Counted from the stretch's first letter, positions 17,185 through 26,434 are shown. The stretch: DNA of 64,000 nt from Plantactinospora sp. BC1 (GCF_003030345.1 NZ_CP028158.1:1860001-1924000); one strand, 5' to 3'. The notes: generated by a model from the sequence alone, not told the origin. Program-made: numbers and translations.

Positions 17185-17370
17185 TCAGCACTCGGTACCC
17201 CACCAGCACTGGCACTGGCTGTTACAGGTGCGCCACTTGAACCGGGTGTTGGTGAACCGGCAGCACATCGGGGTGTTGGTGCAGGACGGCTGGCAGACCG
17301 CCGAGGCGGTGGTCTTGGGCAGCATCAGCGCCAAGAACCGGTCCGCCAGGGTGCCGACGTGACGGGTCAT
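17185..17370 (-). CDS. Cysteine-rich secreted peptide precursor (61 residues)
   Basis: 61-residue open frame with a strong GGAGG (17377-17381) six bases before ATG 17370. The first 24 residues (MTRHVGTLADRFLALMLPKT, then TASA) form a leader with a short amphipathic segment. TASA gives an Ala-x-Ala match to a signal-peptidase site. The remaining 37 residues hold eight cysteines (26, 30, 36, 37, 49, 53, 55, 61), including a CC pair and CQC, plus WWG near the end. Four disulfides are possible. Flanking genes encode disulfide-transfer, peptidase, export and control functions. It is not a recognised toxin or lanthipeptide: there is no lanthionine synthetase or radical enzyme nearby. The function of the mature peptide is unknown. 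Confidence 0.8.
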   Translation of the reverse strand: MTRHVGTLADRFLALMLPKTTASAVCQPSCTNTPMCCRFTNTRFKWRTCNSQCQCWWGTEC

Positions 17371-17468
17371 CGCGTACCTCCAATCTGGATCTCTAGACTG
17401 ATCGCGGACGGTAGCCGGCCGTGGTACACGGCGACCTACAACATCGATACAAAACTGGTAGAGGTGCC

Positions 17469-20400
17469 TTGAGCCTGCGATTCCAGCTACTCGGCCCACT
17501 CCGGATCACCGCCGCCCGTCGGGCCGTGCCGGTCGGCCCGCAGAAACAGCGGGCGATGCTGGCCATCCTGCTGCTCTCGGCCAACGAGCGGGTCTCGCTG
17601 GACCGTCTCGTCGGCGAGCTGTGGGACCAGCCGCCCCGCTCGGCGGTGGCGAACCTGCGCACCTACGCCAGCGGGCTGCGCCGGTTGCTGTCCGAACTGG
17701 AGGGCGGAGCCGCCGACGACGACCGGCTGGTCGCCGGTGCCGCCGGATACCGGCTGCGGGTCGACCCGGAGGAGCTGGACCTGCACCGCTTCCAGAGCGC
17801 GGTCGAGCTGGGCCGGGCGGCACTGGATCGCGGCGACCCCGCCACCGCCACCGCACAATTCCGGGCCGCGCTGGAGCTGTGGCGGGGCCGGCCGGCCGAG
17901 GACGTACGCCCGGGGCCGGAACTGGCCGCCCGGATCACCCTGCTGGAGGAGCAACACCTGTCGCTGGTCGAGGACCTGATCCAGGTACGCCTCGCGCGCG
18001 GCGAGCACGCCTCGGTCACCGGCGAGCTGCGGCTGCTGATCACCGCCAACCCGTACCGGGAGCGGCTGCGTCACCAGCTCATGCTGGCGCTGTACCGCTC
18101 CGGCGACGCCCCGGCGGCACTGGCCGCGTACGCGCAGACCCGGGCGGTCTTCGCCGACCAGCTCGGCCTCGAACCCGGCACGGAGCTGTCCCGGCTGCAC
18201 CAGGCCATCCTGCGCCGGGCCCCGGAGCTGTCCACATCGGACGCGAGCGCCGAGCCCGTCGACCCGCCGCCGGCCGCCGTGCCCAGCGAGCCACCGGGGC
18301 CGCCCCGGCAGTTGCCGCCGGACCCGGCCGCGTTCGTCGGCCGGGTCGACGAGCTGGGTACCATCGCGCGGGCCTGCACCGCCGCGAACGGGACGCGGAC
18401 CGGTCCGGCGGTGGTGGTGCTGCACGGCCCCGGCGGGATGGGCAAGACCACCCTGGCGGTACGCGCCGCGCACCGGCTCGCGGCCCACTACCCCGACGGA
18501 CAGCTCTACCTCGACCTACAGGGCGGGACCTGCGGCATGCCCGGTCTCGACCCGCTGTCCGCGCTCGGTCAGCTGCTGCGCGCACTCGGCGTGCCGGCCA
18601 GGGACGTACCGCTCGACCTGGGCGAGGCGGCCGCGCGGTTCCGGTCCGAGACCGCCGCCCGGCGGTTGCTGATCCTCCTCGACGGCGCGACCGGGGCGGC
18701 GCAGATCAGATCCCTGCTCCCGGCCGGTCGGGACTGCGCGGTCCTGGTCACCAGCCGCCGGCCGGCGAGCACCCTCGACGCGCTCCGGCTCCGGCTGGAC
18801 CGACTCAGCGACGCCGAGGCGCGGCAGCTCCTCGACACTCTCTGCGGGGACGGCCGGGTGGCGGTCGACCCGGACGCGACCGAGCAACTCGTGACGCTCT
18901 GCGACGGGCACCCGCTGGCGCTGCGCATCGCCGGTGCCCGACTCGCGGCCCGCCCCGACTGGTCCGTCTCGGTACTCGCCGGCCGGCTGGACGACGAGCG
19001 GGAACGCCTCGACGAACTCCGTGCGGAGGACCTCGCCATCCGGTCCAGCTTCTGGCACACCTACCGCCAGCTGCTCGACAGCGCCGATCCGGACGACCGT
19101 ACGGCGGCGGCCGCCTTCCGGTCGCTGTCGCTGCTGCGGGTGCCGGAGCTGCCGCTGCCGCTCGCGGCGGTCACCATCGGGGTCCCGCAACGGCGCGCCC
19201 TGACCCTGCTGGACCGGCTCACCGAGACGCACCTGCTGGACGCGATCGGGCCGGCCCGGTTCCGCTTCCACGACCTGCTCCGGCTCTTCGGCGCGGAGCT
19301 GGCCGAGGAGGTGGATCCGACCGCCGAGCGCGAACGCGCGGTCCGGCGCGGGCTCACCGCGTATCTGACCACGGTGCTGCGCGCGGGCCAGCTGCTGCGC
19401 CCGCAGCGGGTGGCCGAGCTGGCCGCCGGGCCCACCGTCGCCGAACTGGGCACCATCGACGACGCCGTGCGCTGGGTCGACGGCGAACTGGCCGGAATCA
19501 TCGCGGCGGCGCGCCAGGCGTGCGACGCGGCACCGCAGCTGAGCCGGCTCTGCGTGGAGGCGATTCCGTCGGTGGCCGTCTGGTTGCAGAAGCACAACCG
19601 GTGGGCGGAGGCCGACGCGCTGGTCGGCGTCTGTGAGCAGGCGGCGACCCTGACCCGGGACGACGCCGCCCGGGCCACCGTGCTGCCGCTGCGCGCGACG
19701 CTGCACTGGCGTACCGGATCCCCGGAGGCGGCGCGCGGCGCGCTGAAATCGGCGCTCGGGCTGTGGCGCCGGCTGGGTGATCGCGAGGGTGAGGGGCGGG
19801 CGCTCCAGAACCTCGGCTGGTTCCACCACCGGACAGGATCGCCCCGCCGGGCGGCGGAACTCGTCCGGGCGGCCGTCGGGCTGCTCGCCGAGGCGAAACC
19901 GGTGTGGCTCGCCATGGCGCTGCACAACCTGGCGGAGATCGAGTTCGAGCTTGGCGACTTCCCGGCCTCCGACGTCCACCTCACCCGCTGCCTGGCGATG
20001 CGGCGCGAAGACGACGACGCCGTCGGCGAGGCGATCACCCTGGTCGCGCTCGGCCGCACGCAGAGCCAACTCGGACGGCACCTGGCCGCGTTGACGGCCC
20101 TCACCGCCGGCCTGCGGCTGTGCCGGCGGACCGGCAACCGGGAGGACGAGTGGGAGGCGCTGCTCAGCCGCTCGGAGGTGTACCTGCGGATCGGCGACGT
20201 GGCGTTGGCCCAGCAGGACGGCGAGGAGGCGCTGACCCTGGCCCGGGAGGCCGGCGACCGGTACGGCGAGGCGGCGGCGCTCCGGCAGCTCGGCCGGATA
20301 CGCGAGCGCCGTGGCGAGCGGGCGGCGGCCGACGGGTACGCCCGACGCGCCAACCTGATCTTCGCCGACCTGCCCGGCCAGCGGGACGGGGTACTCGAGA

Positions 20401-20477
20401 CGTTCCTGGCCGGGGCGGGTCAGCCGGCCGGTGTCGTCTCCGCCTCCGCCTCCACTTCCGCCTCCGCCGGGGCGTAA
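17469..20477 (+). CDS. SARP-type regulator with NB-ARC ATPase and TPR domains (AfsR-like)
   Basis: About 1002 residues from TTG 17469, where FQLLGPLRI matches the usual SARP N-terminus. GTG 17421 would add 16 residues and is less likely. Domain order: OmpR-type winged helix (about 1-95), BTAD (about 100-245), Pro-rich linker, STAND/NB-ARC ATPase with Walker A GPGGMGKTTLAV near residue 320 and LLILLDGATGA as Walker B, then TPR-like repeats to the end. Such proteins activate secondary-metabolite genes after sensing a ligand. It is divergent from the peptide gene, with about 98 bases between starts, so the peptide operon is its likely target. Its 3' end overlaps the exporter gene by 58 bases. 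Confidence 0.9.
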   Translation: MSLRFQLLGPLRITAARRAVPVGPQKQRAMLAILLLSANERVSLDRLVGELWDQPPRSAVANLRTYASGLRRLLSELEGGAADDDRLVAGAAGYRLRVDPEELDLHRFQSAVELGRAALDRGDPATATAQFRAALELWRGRPAEDVRPGPELAARITLLEEQHLSLVEDLIQVRLARGEHASVTGELRLLITANPYRERLRHQLMLALYRSGDAPAALAAYAQTRAVFADQLGLEPGTELSRLHQAILRRAPELSTSDASAEPVDPPPAAVPSEPPGPPRQLPPDPAAFVGRVDELGTIARACTAANGTRTGPAVVVLHGPGGMGKTTLAVRAAHRLAAHYPDGQLYLDLQGGTCGMPGLDPLSALGQLLRALGVPARDVPLDLGEAAARFRSETAARRLLILLDGATGAAQIRSLLPAGRDCAVLVTSRRPASTLDALRLRLDRLSDAEARQLLDTLCGDGRVAVDPDATEQLVTLCDGHPLALRIAGARLAARPDWSVSVLAGRLDDERERLDELRAEDLAIRSSFWHTYRQLLDSADPDDRTAAAAFRSLSLLRVPELPLPLAAVTIGVPQRRALTLLDRLTETHLLDAIGPARFRFHDLLRLFGAELAEEVDPTAERERAVRRGLTAYLTTVLRAGQLLRPQRVAELAAGPTVAELGTIDDAVRWVDGELAGIIAAARQACDAAPQLSRLCVEAIPSVAVWLQKHNRWAEADALVGVCEQAATLTRDDAARATVLPLRATLHWRTGSPEAARGALKSALGLWRRLGDREGEGRALQNLGWFHHRTGSPRRAAELVRAAVGLLAEAKPVWLAMALHNLAEIEFELGDFPASDVHLTRCLAMRREDDDAVGEAITLVALGRTQSQLGRHLAALTALTAGLRLCRRTGNREDEWEALLSRSEVYLRIGDVALAQQDGEEALTLAREAGDRYGEAAALRQLGRIRERRGERAAADGYARRANLIFADLPGQRDGVLETFLAGAGQPAGVVSASASTSASAGA

Positions 20478-22276
20478 CCCGACGCCTGCATCCGGAAGAG
20501 CGTGGCGTAGGTGCCGTCGACCGCCAACAGCTCCTCGTGCCGGCCCGCCTCGACGACCCGCCCACCCGACAGCACCACGATCAGGTCGGCGTCCCGCAGC
20601 GTACCGAGCCGGTGCGAGATCAGCACGGTGGTCCGGCCGGCCCGGTAGTGGGCCAGCCGGAGCTGGATGTCCCGCTCGGCCTCGGCGTCCAGACCGGCAC
20701 TCGGCTCGTCCAGGATGAGCAGGTCCCGCGCCGGGGGCAGTACGGAGCGGGCGATCGCCACCCGCTGCCACTGCCCGCCGGAGAGCAGTACGCCCGCGTC
20801 CGCCGGATCGCCGTCCAGTTCGAAGACCCGGGACAGCATCGTCGCGTACCCCCGGGGCAGCGCCTCGATGGTCTCGTGGATGCCGGCCCGGCGGGCGGCG
20901 TCGGCGATCCGGGCGGCGTCCTCGGCACGCACCTGGTCCGGGCCGGCCGGGTCGACGTCGCCGAGCCAGATGTTCTCCGCGGCCGTCAGGTCGTAGGTCA
21001 TGTAGTCCTGGAACACCGCGCCGATCCGGGCCCGCAGCTCCGCCACCGGCAGCTCGCGCAGGTCGAGACCGTCCCAGAGGATCGCGCCCCGGGTCGGGTC
21101 GTAGAACCGGCAGAGCAGCTTGACCAGGGTGCTCTTGCCGGCGCCGTTGTGGCCGACCAGGGCCACCGCCTGGCCGGCCGGGATGAACAGGTGCACGCCG
21201 CGCAGCACCCACGGGTGGTCCGGGCCGTAGCGGAACCAGACGTCGCGCAACTCGATGCCCCGCCGCAGCGGGGGGACCGGTCGTGGCCGGGTCGGCTCCG
21301 GCAGGTCCGGCGGGCAGGTGACGACCTGCTCGTAGTGGGCGAGCAGCAGCATCGCCTGGTGGATGCCGGCGATGTGGTCGATCAGCGTGCTCAGGCTGCT
21401 CTGCACCCCGGCGACGGCGGCGACGAAGACGGCCACGTCGCCCACCGTGAGCCCGCCGGACCGGGCGGTGACGACCGCCCACACCAGGCCGCCGCCGGAG
21501 AGCGTCGCGCTCAGGATCGCGAGCAGCGCCTGGACGCGTACCTCCCGGCGTTCGAGGGCCCGGCGGGCGGCACTCGCCGTACCCAGCTCGGCGAGCATCC
21601 GCCGCCGGAACAACCCGCCCAGCCGCAGCAGGCGGATCTCCTTGGCCGCGGAGAGGCTGGTCAGCAGGCTGGCGTAGAACATCTCGCGCCGCTCGCCCGG
21701 CCCGATCTCCCAGAGCAGGTTCGCCCGTCGCCGGCTCAGCCGGACCTCCGCCACCAGCGCCGGTACGCCGCCCGCCGCCACCAGCAGGGCCATCACCGGG
21801 CTGATCACCACGAGGGTGCCGAGAAAGCCGGTCAGCAGCACCGTGCCCTGCACCAGGCCGAGCAGCCCGTCGACGCAGCGGCCGGGCCCGTCCCGCCCGG
21901 CCTGCTCGGCGAGCCGGAGCGTGTTCTGGAAGGCCGGCTCCTCCAGCCGGCGCAGCCCGGCGAGGCGGTCGGTGGCGGCGTAGAGCTGGTCCAGCGCGAC
22001 GATGGCGGACGAGCGGCCGAGGTCCGCCCGCAGGTAGTTCGTCAGGTGCGGCACCAGGGCGAGGCCGATGGAGACGCCCGCCAGCGCGCTCGCCACCCCG
22101 AGGATCGGGCCACCGGAGGCGTTCGCGACCCGGTCGAGGACGAGTTTGGTGAGCCAGGCCGCCAGTACCGGCAGCGCGCCCGCGATCGGCGCGAGCAGCA
22201 CGTACGCCGTCAGGTTGGCCCGCCCGGACCGCCAGACCACCGCGACGGCCCGGGCGGTCCGAGCAATGCTGATCAT
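20420..22276 (-). CDS. ABC half-transporter (exporter) of the peptide locus
   Basis: 618-residue fused permease-ATPase. Six membrane helices in the first 330 residues precede a nucleotide-binding domain with Walker A GHNGAGKST (about residue 372), signature LSGGQWQRVAIARS, Walker B LLILDEPSAGLD and H-loop ISHRLG. There is no C39 peptidase domain, so leader removal would need a separate protease such as the S26 homologue. The start ATG 22276 has no ribosome site but has a TACCCT box six bases upstream. The C-terminus is an Ala/Glu-rich tail. Position next to the SARP gene and peptide suggests it exports the cysteine-rich peptide, although a link to the DUF5682 operon upstream cannot be excluded. 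Confidence 0.88.
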   Translation of the reverse strand: MISIARTARAVAVVWRSGRANLTAYVLLAPIAGALPVLAAWLTKLVLDRVANASGGPILGVASALAGVSIGLALVPHLTNYLRADLGRSSAIVALDQLYAATDRLAGLRRLEEPAFQNTLRLAEQAGRDGPGRCVDGLLGLVQGTVLLTGFLGTLVVISPVMALLVAAGGVPALVAEVRLSRRRANLLWEIGPGERREMFYASLLTSLSAAKEIRLLRLGGLFRRRMLAELGTASAARRALERREVRVQALLAILSATLSGGGLVWAVVTARSGGLTVGDVAVFVAAVAGVQSSLSTLIDHIAGIHQAMLLLAHYEQVVTCPPDLPEPTRPRPVPPLRRGIELRDVWFRYGPDHPWVLRGVHLFIPAGQAVALVGHNGAGKSTLVKLLCRFYDPTRGAILWDGLDLRELPVAELRARIGAVFQDYMTYDLTAAENIWLGDVDPAGPDQVRAEDAARIADAARRAGIHETIEALPRGYATMLSRVFELDGDPADAGVLLSGGQWQRVAIARSVLPPARDLLILDEPSAGLDAEAERDIQLRLAHYRAGRTTVLISHRLGTLRDADLIVVLSGGRVVEAGRHEELLAVDGTYATLFRMQASGYAPAEAEVEAEAETTPAG

Positions 22277-22288
22277 TGCGCGAGGGTA
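22274..22288 (-). promoter_or_regulatory. Leaderless-type -10 box for the ABC exporter
   Basis: On the minus strand TACCCT (22288-22283) is followed by six bases and ATG at 22276. No Shine-Dalgarno sequence is present. It implies that the exporter is transcribed separately from the DUF5682 operon, which ends at 22395. Confidence 0.5.
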
Positions 22289-22394
22289 CGGACGCCACCT
22301 CCAGGAGCAGCTACAGCGGAGGTACAGGTGCCGGTCGGGCCGGCACCGGGAATGCTGCCGGTCGTTGCCACCACCTTCGGCGAGGCCGCCCGGT

Positions 22395-25313
22395 TCACCG
22401 GGAACCGGCCGTCCCGGCGAGCAGCTCGACGACGGCGGATGCGGTCGCCGGATGCGCGCCCAGCAGCAACGCCGCCCCGCTCGACGGCGACCCGCCCCCG
22501 GACGCCCCGGCCGGCTGCCAGCCGGCATCGCAGCCGAGCAGCTCGGCAACGGCGTCGCAGGCGGCCGGATGCTCACGCAGCAACCCGACCGCCGGCCCCG
22601 ACGACAACACCTCGACACCGGCCGGCACGGCACCCGGCCCGACCGGGGCGGTCGCGTCGGTCGACCACGGCGGCGCCCAGGCGTCGAGCGTGGCGAGGCT
22701 TCCCGGGAAGGTCCGACCCGCCTCCCGGACCAGCAGCGGAACGAGTTCCCGACCCTGCTCCCGCAGCGTCGTGATCAGCTTCGGCAGCCAGGGCAGCAGC
22801 ACCGGGTCGGGCAACCGGGCGAACGCCTCGGAGATCACTTCCACGACGAAGGGGGTCAGCGTCGGCACCGGCTCCAACGCCTGGACGAAACCGCTCAGGT
22901 ACTGCGGGAACGCCGGCACGACCAGCGGATTGCCCAACAGTTCGGCACAGCGGGACCGGAGCTGCGCCACCGACAGCAGCCCCAGCTGGGACTGGGCGGC
23001 CCAGAGCAGCGCCACCTTCGCCGGGGCCTCCGGATGCGACTGCCGCACCGCCAGCTCCAGTTGGGCACGGTCGCAGCCGAGGGACAACGCCAGGCTCTCC
23101 ATCGAGAAGAGGAAGCCGAGCATCGCCCCGACCTGGCGTACCCCGGTCTCGTCGTCGGTGAACGCGGTCGGCAGCAGGGTGCAGTAGTGCGCGTACCCGG
23201 TCGTCACGAAACTCTCGCACCAGGCCGGCAGCTCCGGCTCGGTGTTGCGGTAGTGCGCCAGCAGCCGGCGGATCCGGCGCAGCACCTCGGGCGCGTCGTC
23301 CACGGTGCGCTCGGCGGAGAGCAGTTCGACGGCCCGCGCACCGAGTTCGTCGACGAAGCGCCGGCTGGGCAGGAAGAGGATCGCGTCCTCGACCGCCGCC
23401 AGCGCGACCGCGGCGGTGGCGTCCGGAGCCCAGACCGAGCGACGCAGCCGCTTCTCCAGCACCTGTTCGACGGTGATGCCCTCGTAGCCCAGCTCGATCA
23501 CCGCGCGCTGGTGCCGGCCCAGGCCCAGGTCCCAGCTCTCCTGGATGGAGCGCTCACCGAGCCGCCGCTCCCCCATGATCGGCCGGACGACGCCGTCGGG
23601 CAGCAGCCGGTGCAGCACCCAGAGCAGGTCCGAGCAGGGCGCCAGCTCTGGACGGGCGGTCAGGTCCAGCAGGGCCCGCTGGATGGTGCGGGTCTCCAGG
23701 GCCAGCCCCAGCGGCGCGAGCCGGTCGAAGACGTCCCGGGCCAGCGGCGGCAGCGCGTCGTAGCCGACCTGGCCGATCCGGTCACCGCCGAGCAGGATCT
23801 CGCAGAGCCGGCGTACGTCCCGCCGGCCCGGGACGACGTCCTTCTCGATGCAGGTGACCGCCGCGTCGGAGAAGTCGTAGGGCGTCGGTCGGGCCCGGTG
23901 GCGGATCCCGGCCAGCAGGATCGAGGTCTCGAATACCGCGATCGCGTCGGCGGTGCTGGCCAGGTAGCCGTTGCGGCGGGCCAGCCGCACGATGTCGACG
24001 CACCAGCCGAGCAGCTCCGCCTCGTCGACCTCGTCCAGCACCGGCGGCCGGGAGAGGAAGCCGGAGAGCCGGTCGGTGACCGGTGCCGGTGCCGCCGCTG
24101 CCGCGGGCTGCTTCTTCGCCCGGCCCCGCTTGCGGCCCGCCTGCTGCCCCGCAAGCTGGTACGGCGTGACACCGCCCCGACCCACCGCCTTCGCCCAGCC
24201 GGCCTGGGCGATCGACACCGACCCGGGGGCGAGGTCGAACTGCCGCTCGATCGCCGAGTGGCTGGACGGGATGAGCCCGTACAGCCAGCGGGTGGCGGTG
24301 CGCGGGCTGATCTCCCAGTCGGGGGTGCCGGGCGCGGTGCCGAACTCCTCGACCGGGCTGGCCGCGTGGAAGGCGCCGCAGACGTAGAGGCAGCGGGACC
24401 GGTCGACGCCGGTGGCCGCCATGTGCTGACGCATCCGGGTCCACATGTAGCGCTCGCGGTCGGCGTCCCGGTCGTCGGGACCGGAACCGGCCGGTGGACG
24501 CAGTCGCCGGATCAGGCTGCCGATCAGGACCATCACCTGCCGGTACGTGTCGTAGTCGGCGTCGGCGAGCGGCTGCTCGACATACTGGTCCCACCACTCC
24601 GACCAGTGCCGCACCCTGCCGTGGTGCAGCAGGTACGACCGGAGTTCGGCGAACCGGGGACGCAGGTCGCCCATCCCGATCCCGACCGCCTCCCCGTGCA
24701 GCGCCGCCTCCTCCGCCGGCTGCCCGCCGGACCCGTCCGGAGTCGCGTCATCCTCACCGGACTCCGGCCCCGCGTCGGAGGCTGGCTCGGCCGACGCGGT
24801 GGGCGTCCACTGGAAGACGTGGTCCGCCGACCGGTCCACCAGAACCAGTTCGACGCCCGGGGTCTCCAGCGCGTACGCGATGGCCTGGTATTCGGCCGAC
24901 GCCTCGCTGATCGGGGCGACGATGTTGAGCGGCGCCCAGGCCGACGGGAACCCGTCGAGATCGGAGGCGAACGCCTGCAACGCCACCGGCAGCCGGCAGT
25001 TGCGCAGCTCCTCCAGCAGCGGTCGCAGGTCCTCGCAGAGTTCCAGGTAGATGACGGCGGGCTGCTTCTCGCGGAGCCGGCGGGCCATCGCCAGCGCGGA
25101 GGCGGGCGAGTGGTGGCAGACCGGGAAGATCTCCAGCTCCTCCCCCAGCGCCCGGTCGACGTCGTCGACGATTCCGGTGAGGATCTCGGCCACCGCGCCC
25201 GGACCACCGGCGAACGTGGTCGCCGCCGCCTCGAGCTGCGCGCGCAGCGGGGCGAAGGTGCCCGCCGACCGGTCCGGGACGTCGACGCGGGTATCGGAGG
25301 GGCCGGCGCTCAT
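22395..25313 (-). CDS. DUF5682-type protein
   Basis: 972-residue cytoplasmic protein, last gene of a five-gene operon. Near the N-terminus, EIFPVCHHSPASALAMARRL (His67, His68) followed by AVIYLELCEDLRPLL fits the conserved start of DUF5682 proteins. I judge this to be distantly like the EreA/ChaN hydrolase fold, which is an inference. A charged low-complexity insert (ASDAGPESGEDDATPDGSGG) and a Lys/Arg/Ala-rich patch interrupt the sequence; the rest is mostly helical. ATG 25313 overlaps the MoxR stop (ATGA). Family members are repeatedly paired with MoxR ATPase and VWA genes; the activity is unknown. Confidence 0.75.
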   Translation of the reverse strand: MSAGPSDTRVDVPDRSAGTFAPLRAQLEAAATTFAGGPGAVAEILTGIVDDVDRALGEELEIFPVCHHSPASALAMARRLREKQPAVIYLELCEDLRPLLEELRNCRLPVALQAFASDLDGFPSAWAPLNIVAPISEASAEYQAIAYALETPGVELVLVDRSADHVFQWTPTASAEPASDAGPESGEDDATPDGSGGQPAEEAALHGEAVGIGMGDLRPRFAELRSYLLHHGRVRHWSEWWDQYVEQPLADADYDTYRQVMVLIGSLIRRLRPPAGSGPDDRDADRERYMWTRMRQHMAATGVDRSRCLYVCGAFHAASPVEEFGTAPGTPDWEISPRTATRWLYGLIPSSHSAIERQFDLAPGSVSIAQAGWAKAVGRGGVTPYQLAGQQAGRKRGRAKKQPAAAAAPAPVTDRLSGFLSRPPVLDEVDEAELLGWCVDIVRLARRNGYLASTADAIAVFETSILLAGIRHRARPTPYDFSDAAVTCIEKDVVPGRRDVRRLCEILLGGDRIGQVGYDALPPLARDVFDRLAPLGLALETRTIQRALLDLTARPELAPCSDLLWVLHRLLPDGVVRPIMGERRLGERSIQESWDLGLGRHQRAVIELGYEGITVEQVLEKRLRRSVWAPDATAAVALAAVEDAILFLPSRRFVDELGARAVELLSAERTVDDAPEVLRRIRRLLAHYRNTEPELPAWCESFVTTGYAHYCTLLPTAFTDDETGVRQVGAMLGFLFSMESLALSLGCDRAQLELAVRQSHPEAPAKVALLWAAQSQLGLLSVAQLRSRCAELLGNPLVVPAFPQYLSGFVQALEPVPTLTPFVVEVISEAFARLPDPVLLPWLPKLITTLREQGRELVPLLVREAGRTFPGSLATLDAWAPPWSTDATAPVGPGAVPAGVEVLSSGPAVGLLREHPAACDAVAELLGCDAGWQPAGASGGGSPSSGAALLLGAHPATASAVVELLAGTAGSR

Positions 25314-26422
25314 GAGAGCGTCGCGATCGCCTCGCGACCGCCTTCGAGGAACTCCGGCCACGACCCGCCGTCGGCCTTGCTGCGCGGCTCGACCACGCCG
25401 TGCCAGTACTTGTTCAGGATCGCCAGGTCCTCCGGGGCACGTCGGGCCAGCGAGCCGACCAGCGAGCCGGCCAGCGTGGCGGCCCGCAGGGTACGGTCGC
25501 CGAAGAAGTGGCTGTGCAGGATCGCGTCCTCCAGCACACCGATCTGTTCGGCGGTGGAGAGCGCCGACTCCAGCTTCTCGTCGTCGCTGCCGGCCGCGGC
25601 CGCCGCCGCCCGCAGGTCCGCGAAGCTCTGCAACAGGATGTCCAGCAGTGTCGGCGGCACGTCCAGTTCGATCCGGTGCCGGCGCAGCAGTTCGGTGGTA
25701 CGGAACCGGACGATCTCGGCCTCGCTGCGCTTGTTCGTCACCACCGGGATGCGGACGAAGTTGAACCGGCGCTTGAGTGCCGAGGAGAGGTCGTTCACGC
25801 CCCGGTCCCGACTGTTCGCGGTGGCGATGATCGAGAAGCCCGGCTGGGCGAAGACGATGTTGTCGTCGTCCAGCTCCGGGATGGAGACGTACTTCTCGGA
25901 GAGGATGGAGATCAACGCGTCCTGTACGTCGCTGGTCGACCGGGTCAGCTCCTCGAACCGCCCGATCACCCCCCGCTCCATCGCCGTCATGATCGGTGAT
26001 GGGATCATCGACTCCCGGGACTGGCCCCGGGCGATCACCATCGAGACGTTCCACGAGTATTTGATGTGGTCCTCGGTGGTGCCGGCGGTGCCCTGCACCA
26101 CCAGTGTCGAGTTGCGACAGATCGCGGCGGCGAGCAGCTCGGCGAGCCAGCTCTTGCCGGTGCCGGGGTCGCCGATCAGCAGCAGGCCCCGGTCCGACGC
26201 CAGGGTCACGATGCTGCGCTCGACGAAACTCCGGTCGCCGAACCACTTCTGCGAGATCTCCCGGTCGAGGCCGTCGGCCCGCTCGGAGCCGAGCACGAAG
26301 AGCCGGACCATCCGCGGGCTGAGCCGCCAGGAGAACGGCTTGGGGCCGTCGTCGACCGACTCCAGCCAGTCGAGTTCCTCGGCGTACTTCACCTCGGCGG
26401 GGGCACGCAACATGTCGGTCAT
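25310..26422 (-). CDS. MoxR-type AAA+ ATPase
   Basis: 370-residue AAA+ protein. Walker A is LLIGDPGTGKSW at about residues 82-93, and FSIIATANSRDRGVNDLS provides the sensor-1 Asn region. EELTRSTSDVQDALISIL precedes the VSIPELDDDNIVFAQPGFSI beta-hairpin typical of the MoxR/RavA clade. Such ATPases remodel proteins together with a VWA partner, which is the gene immediately upstream (12 bases away). Its stop overlaps the DUF5682 start. The N-terminal 60 residues are an acidic extension before the ATPase core. Confidence 0.88.
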   Translation of the reverse strand: MTDMLRAPAEVKYAEELDWLESVDDGPKPFSWRLSPRMVRLFVLGSERADGLDREISQKWFGDRSFVERSIVTLASDRGLLLIGDPGTGKSWLAELLAAAICRNSTLVVQGTAGTTEDHIKYSWNVSMVIARGQSRESMIPSPIMTAMERGVIGRFEELTRSTSDVQDALISILSEKYVSIPELDDDNIVFAQPGFSIIATANSRDRGVNDLSSALKRRFNFVRIPVVTNKRSEAEIVRFRTTELLRRHRIELDVPPTLLDILLQSFADLRAAAAAAGSDDEKLESALSTAEQIGVLEDAILHSHFFGDRTLRAATLAGSLVGSLARRAPEDLAILNKYWHGVVEPRSKADGGSWPEFLEGGREAIATLS

Positions 26423-26434
26423 TCGGTGGGTCTC

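Noticed and set aside
15468..17370. Lanthipeptide or radical-SAM RiPP cluster
   Set aside because: No LanB/C/M/KC/L-type synthetase, YcaO or radical-SAM protein is present in the locus. The only chemistry suggested is disulfide formation and proteolysis.
17371..17499. Longer form of the cysteine-rich peptide starting at 17499
   Set aside because: The extra 43 residues would overlap the SARP start, carry no conserved features and have no ribosome site, whereas ATG 17370 has GGAGG at six bases.
18516..22298. A 1260-codon open frame on the minus strand
   Set aside because: It is the shadow of the SARP gene and of the ABC exporter gene in another frame. The predicted protein is Arg/Pro/Ala-rich with no motifs, and the true genes in this span have clear domains.
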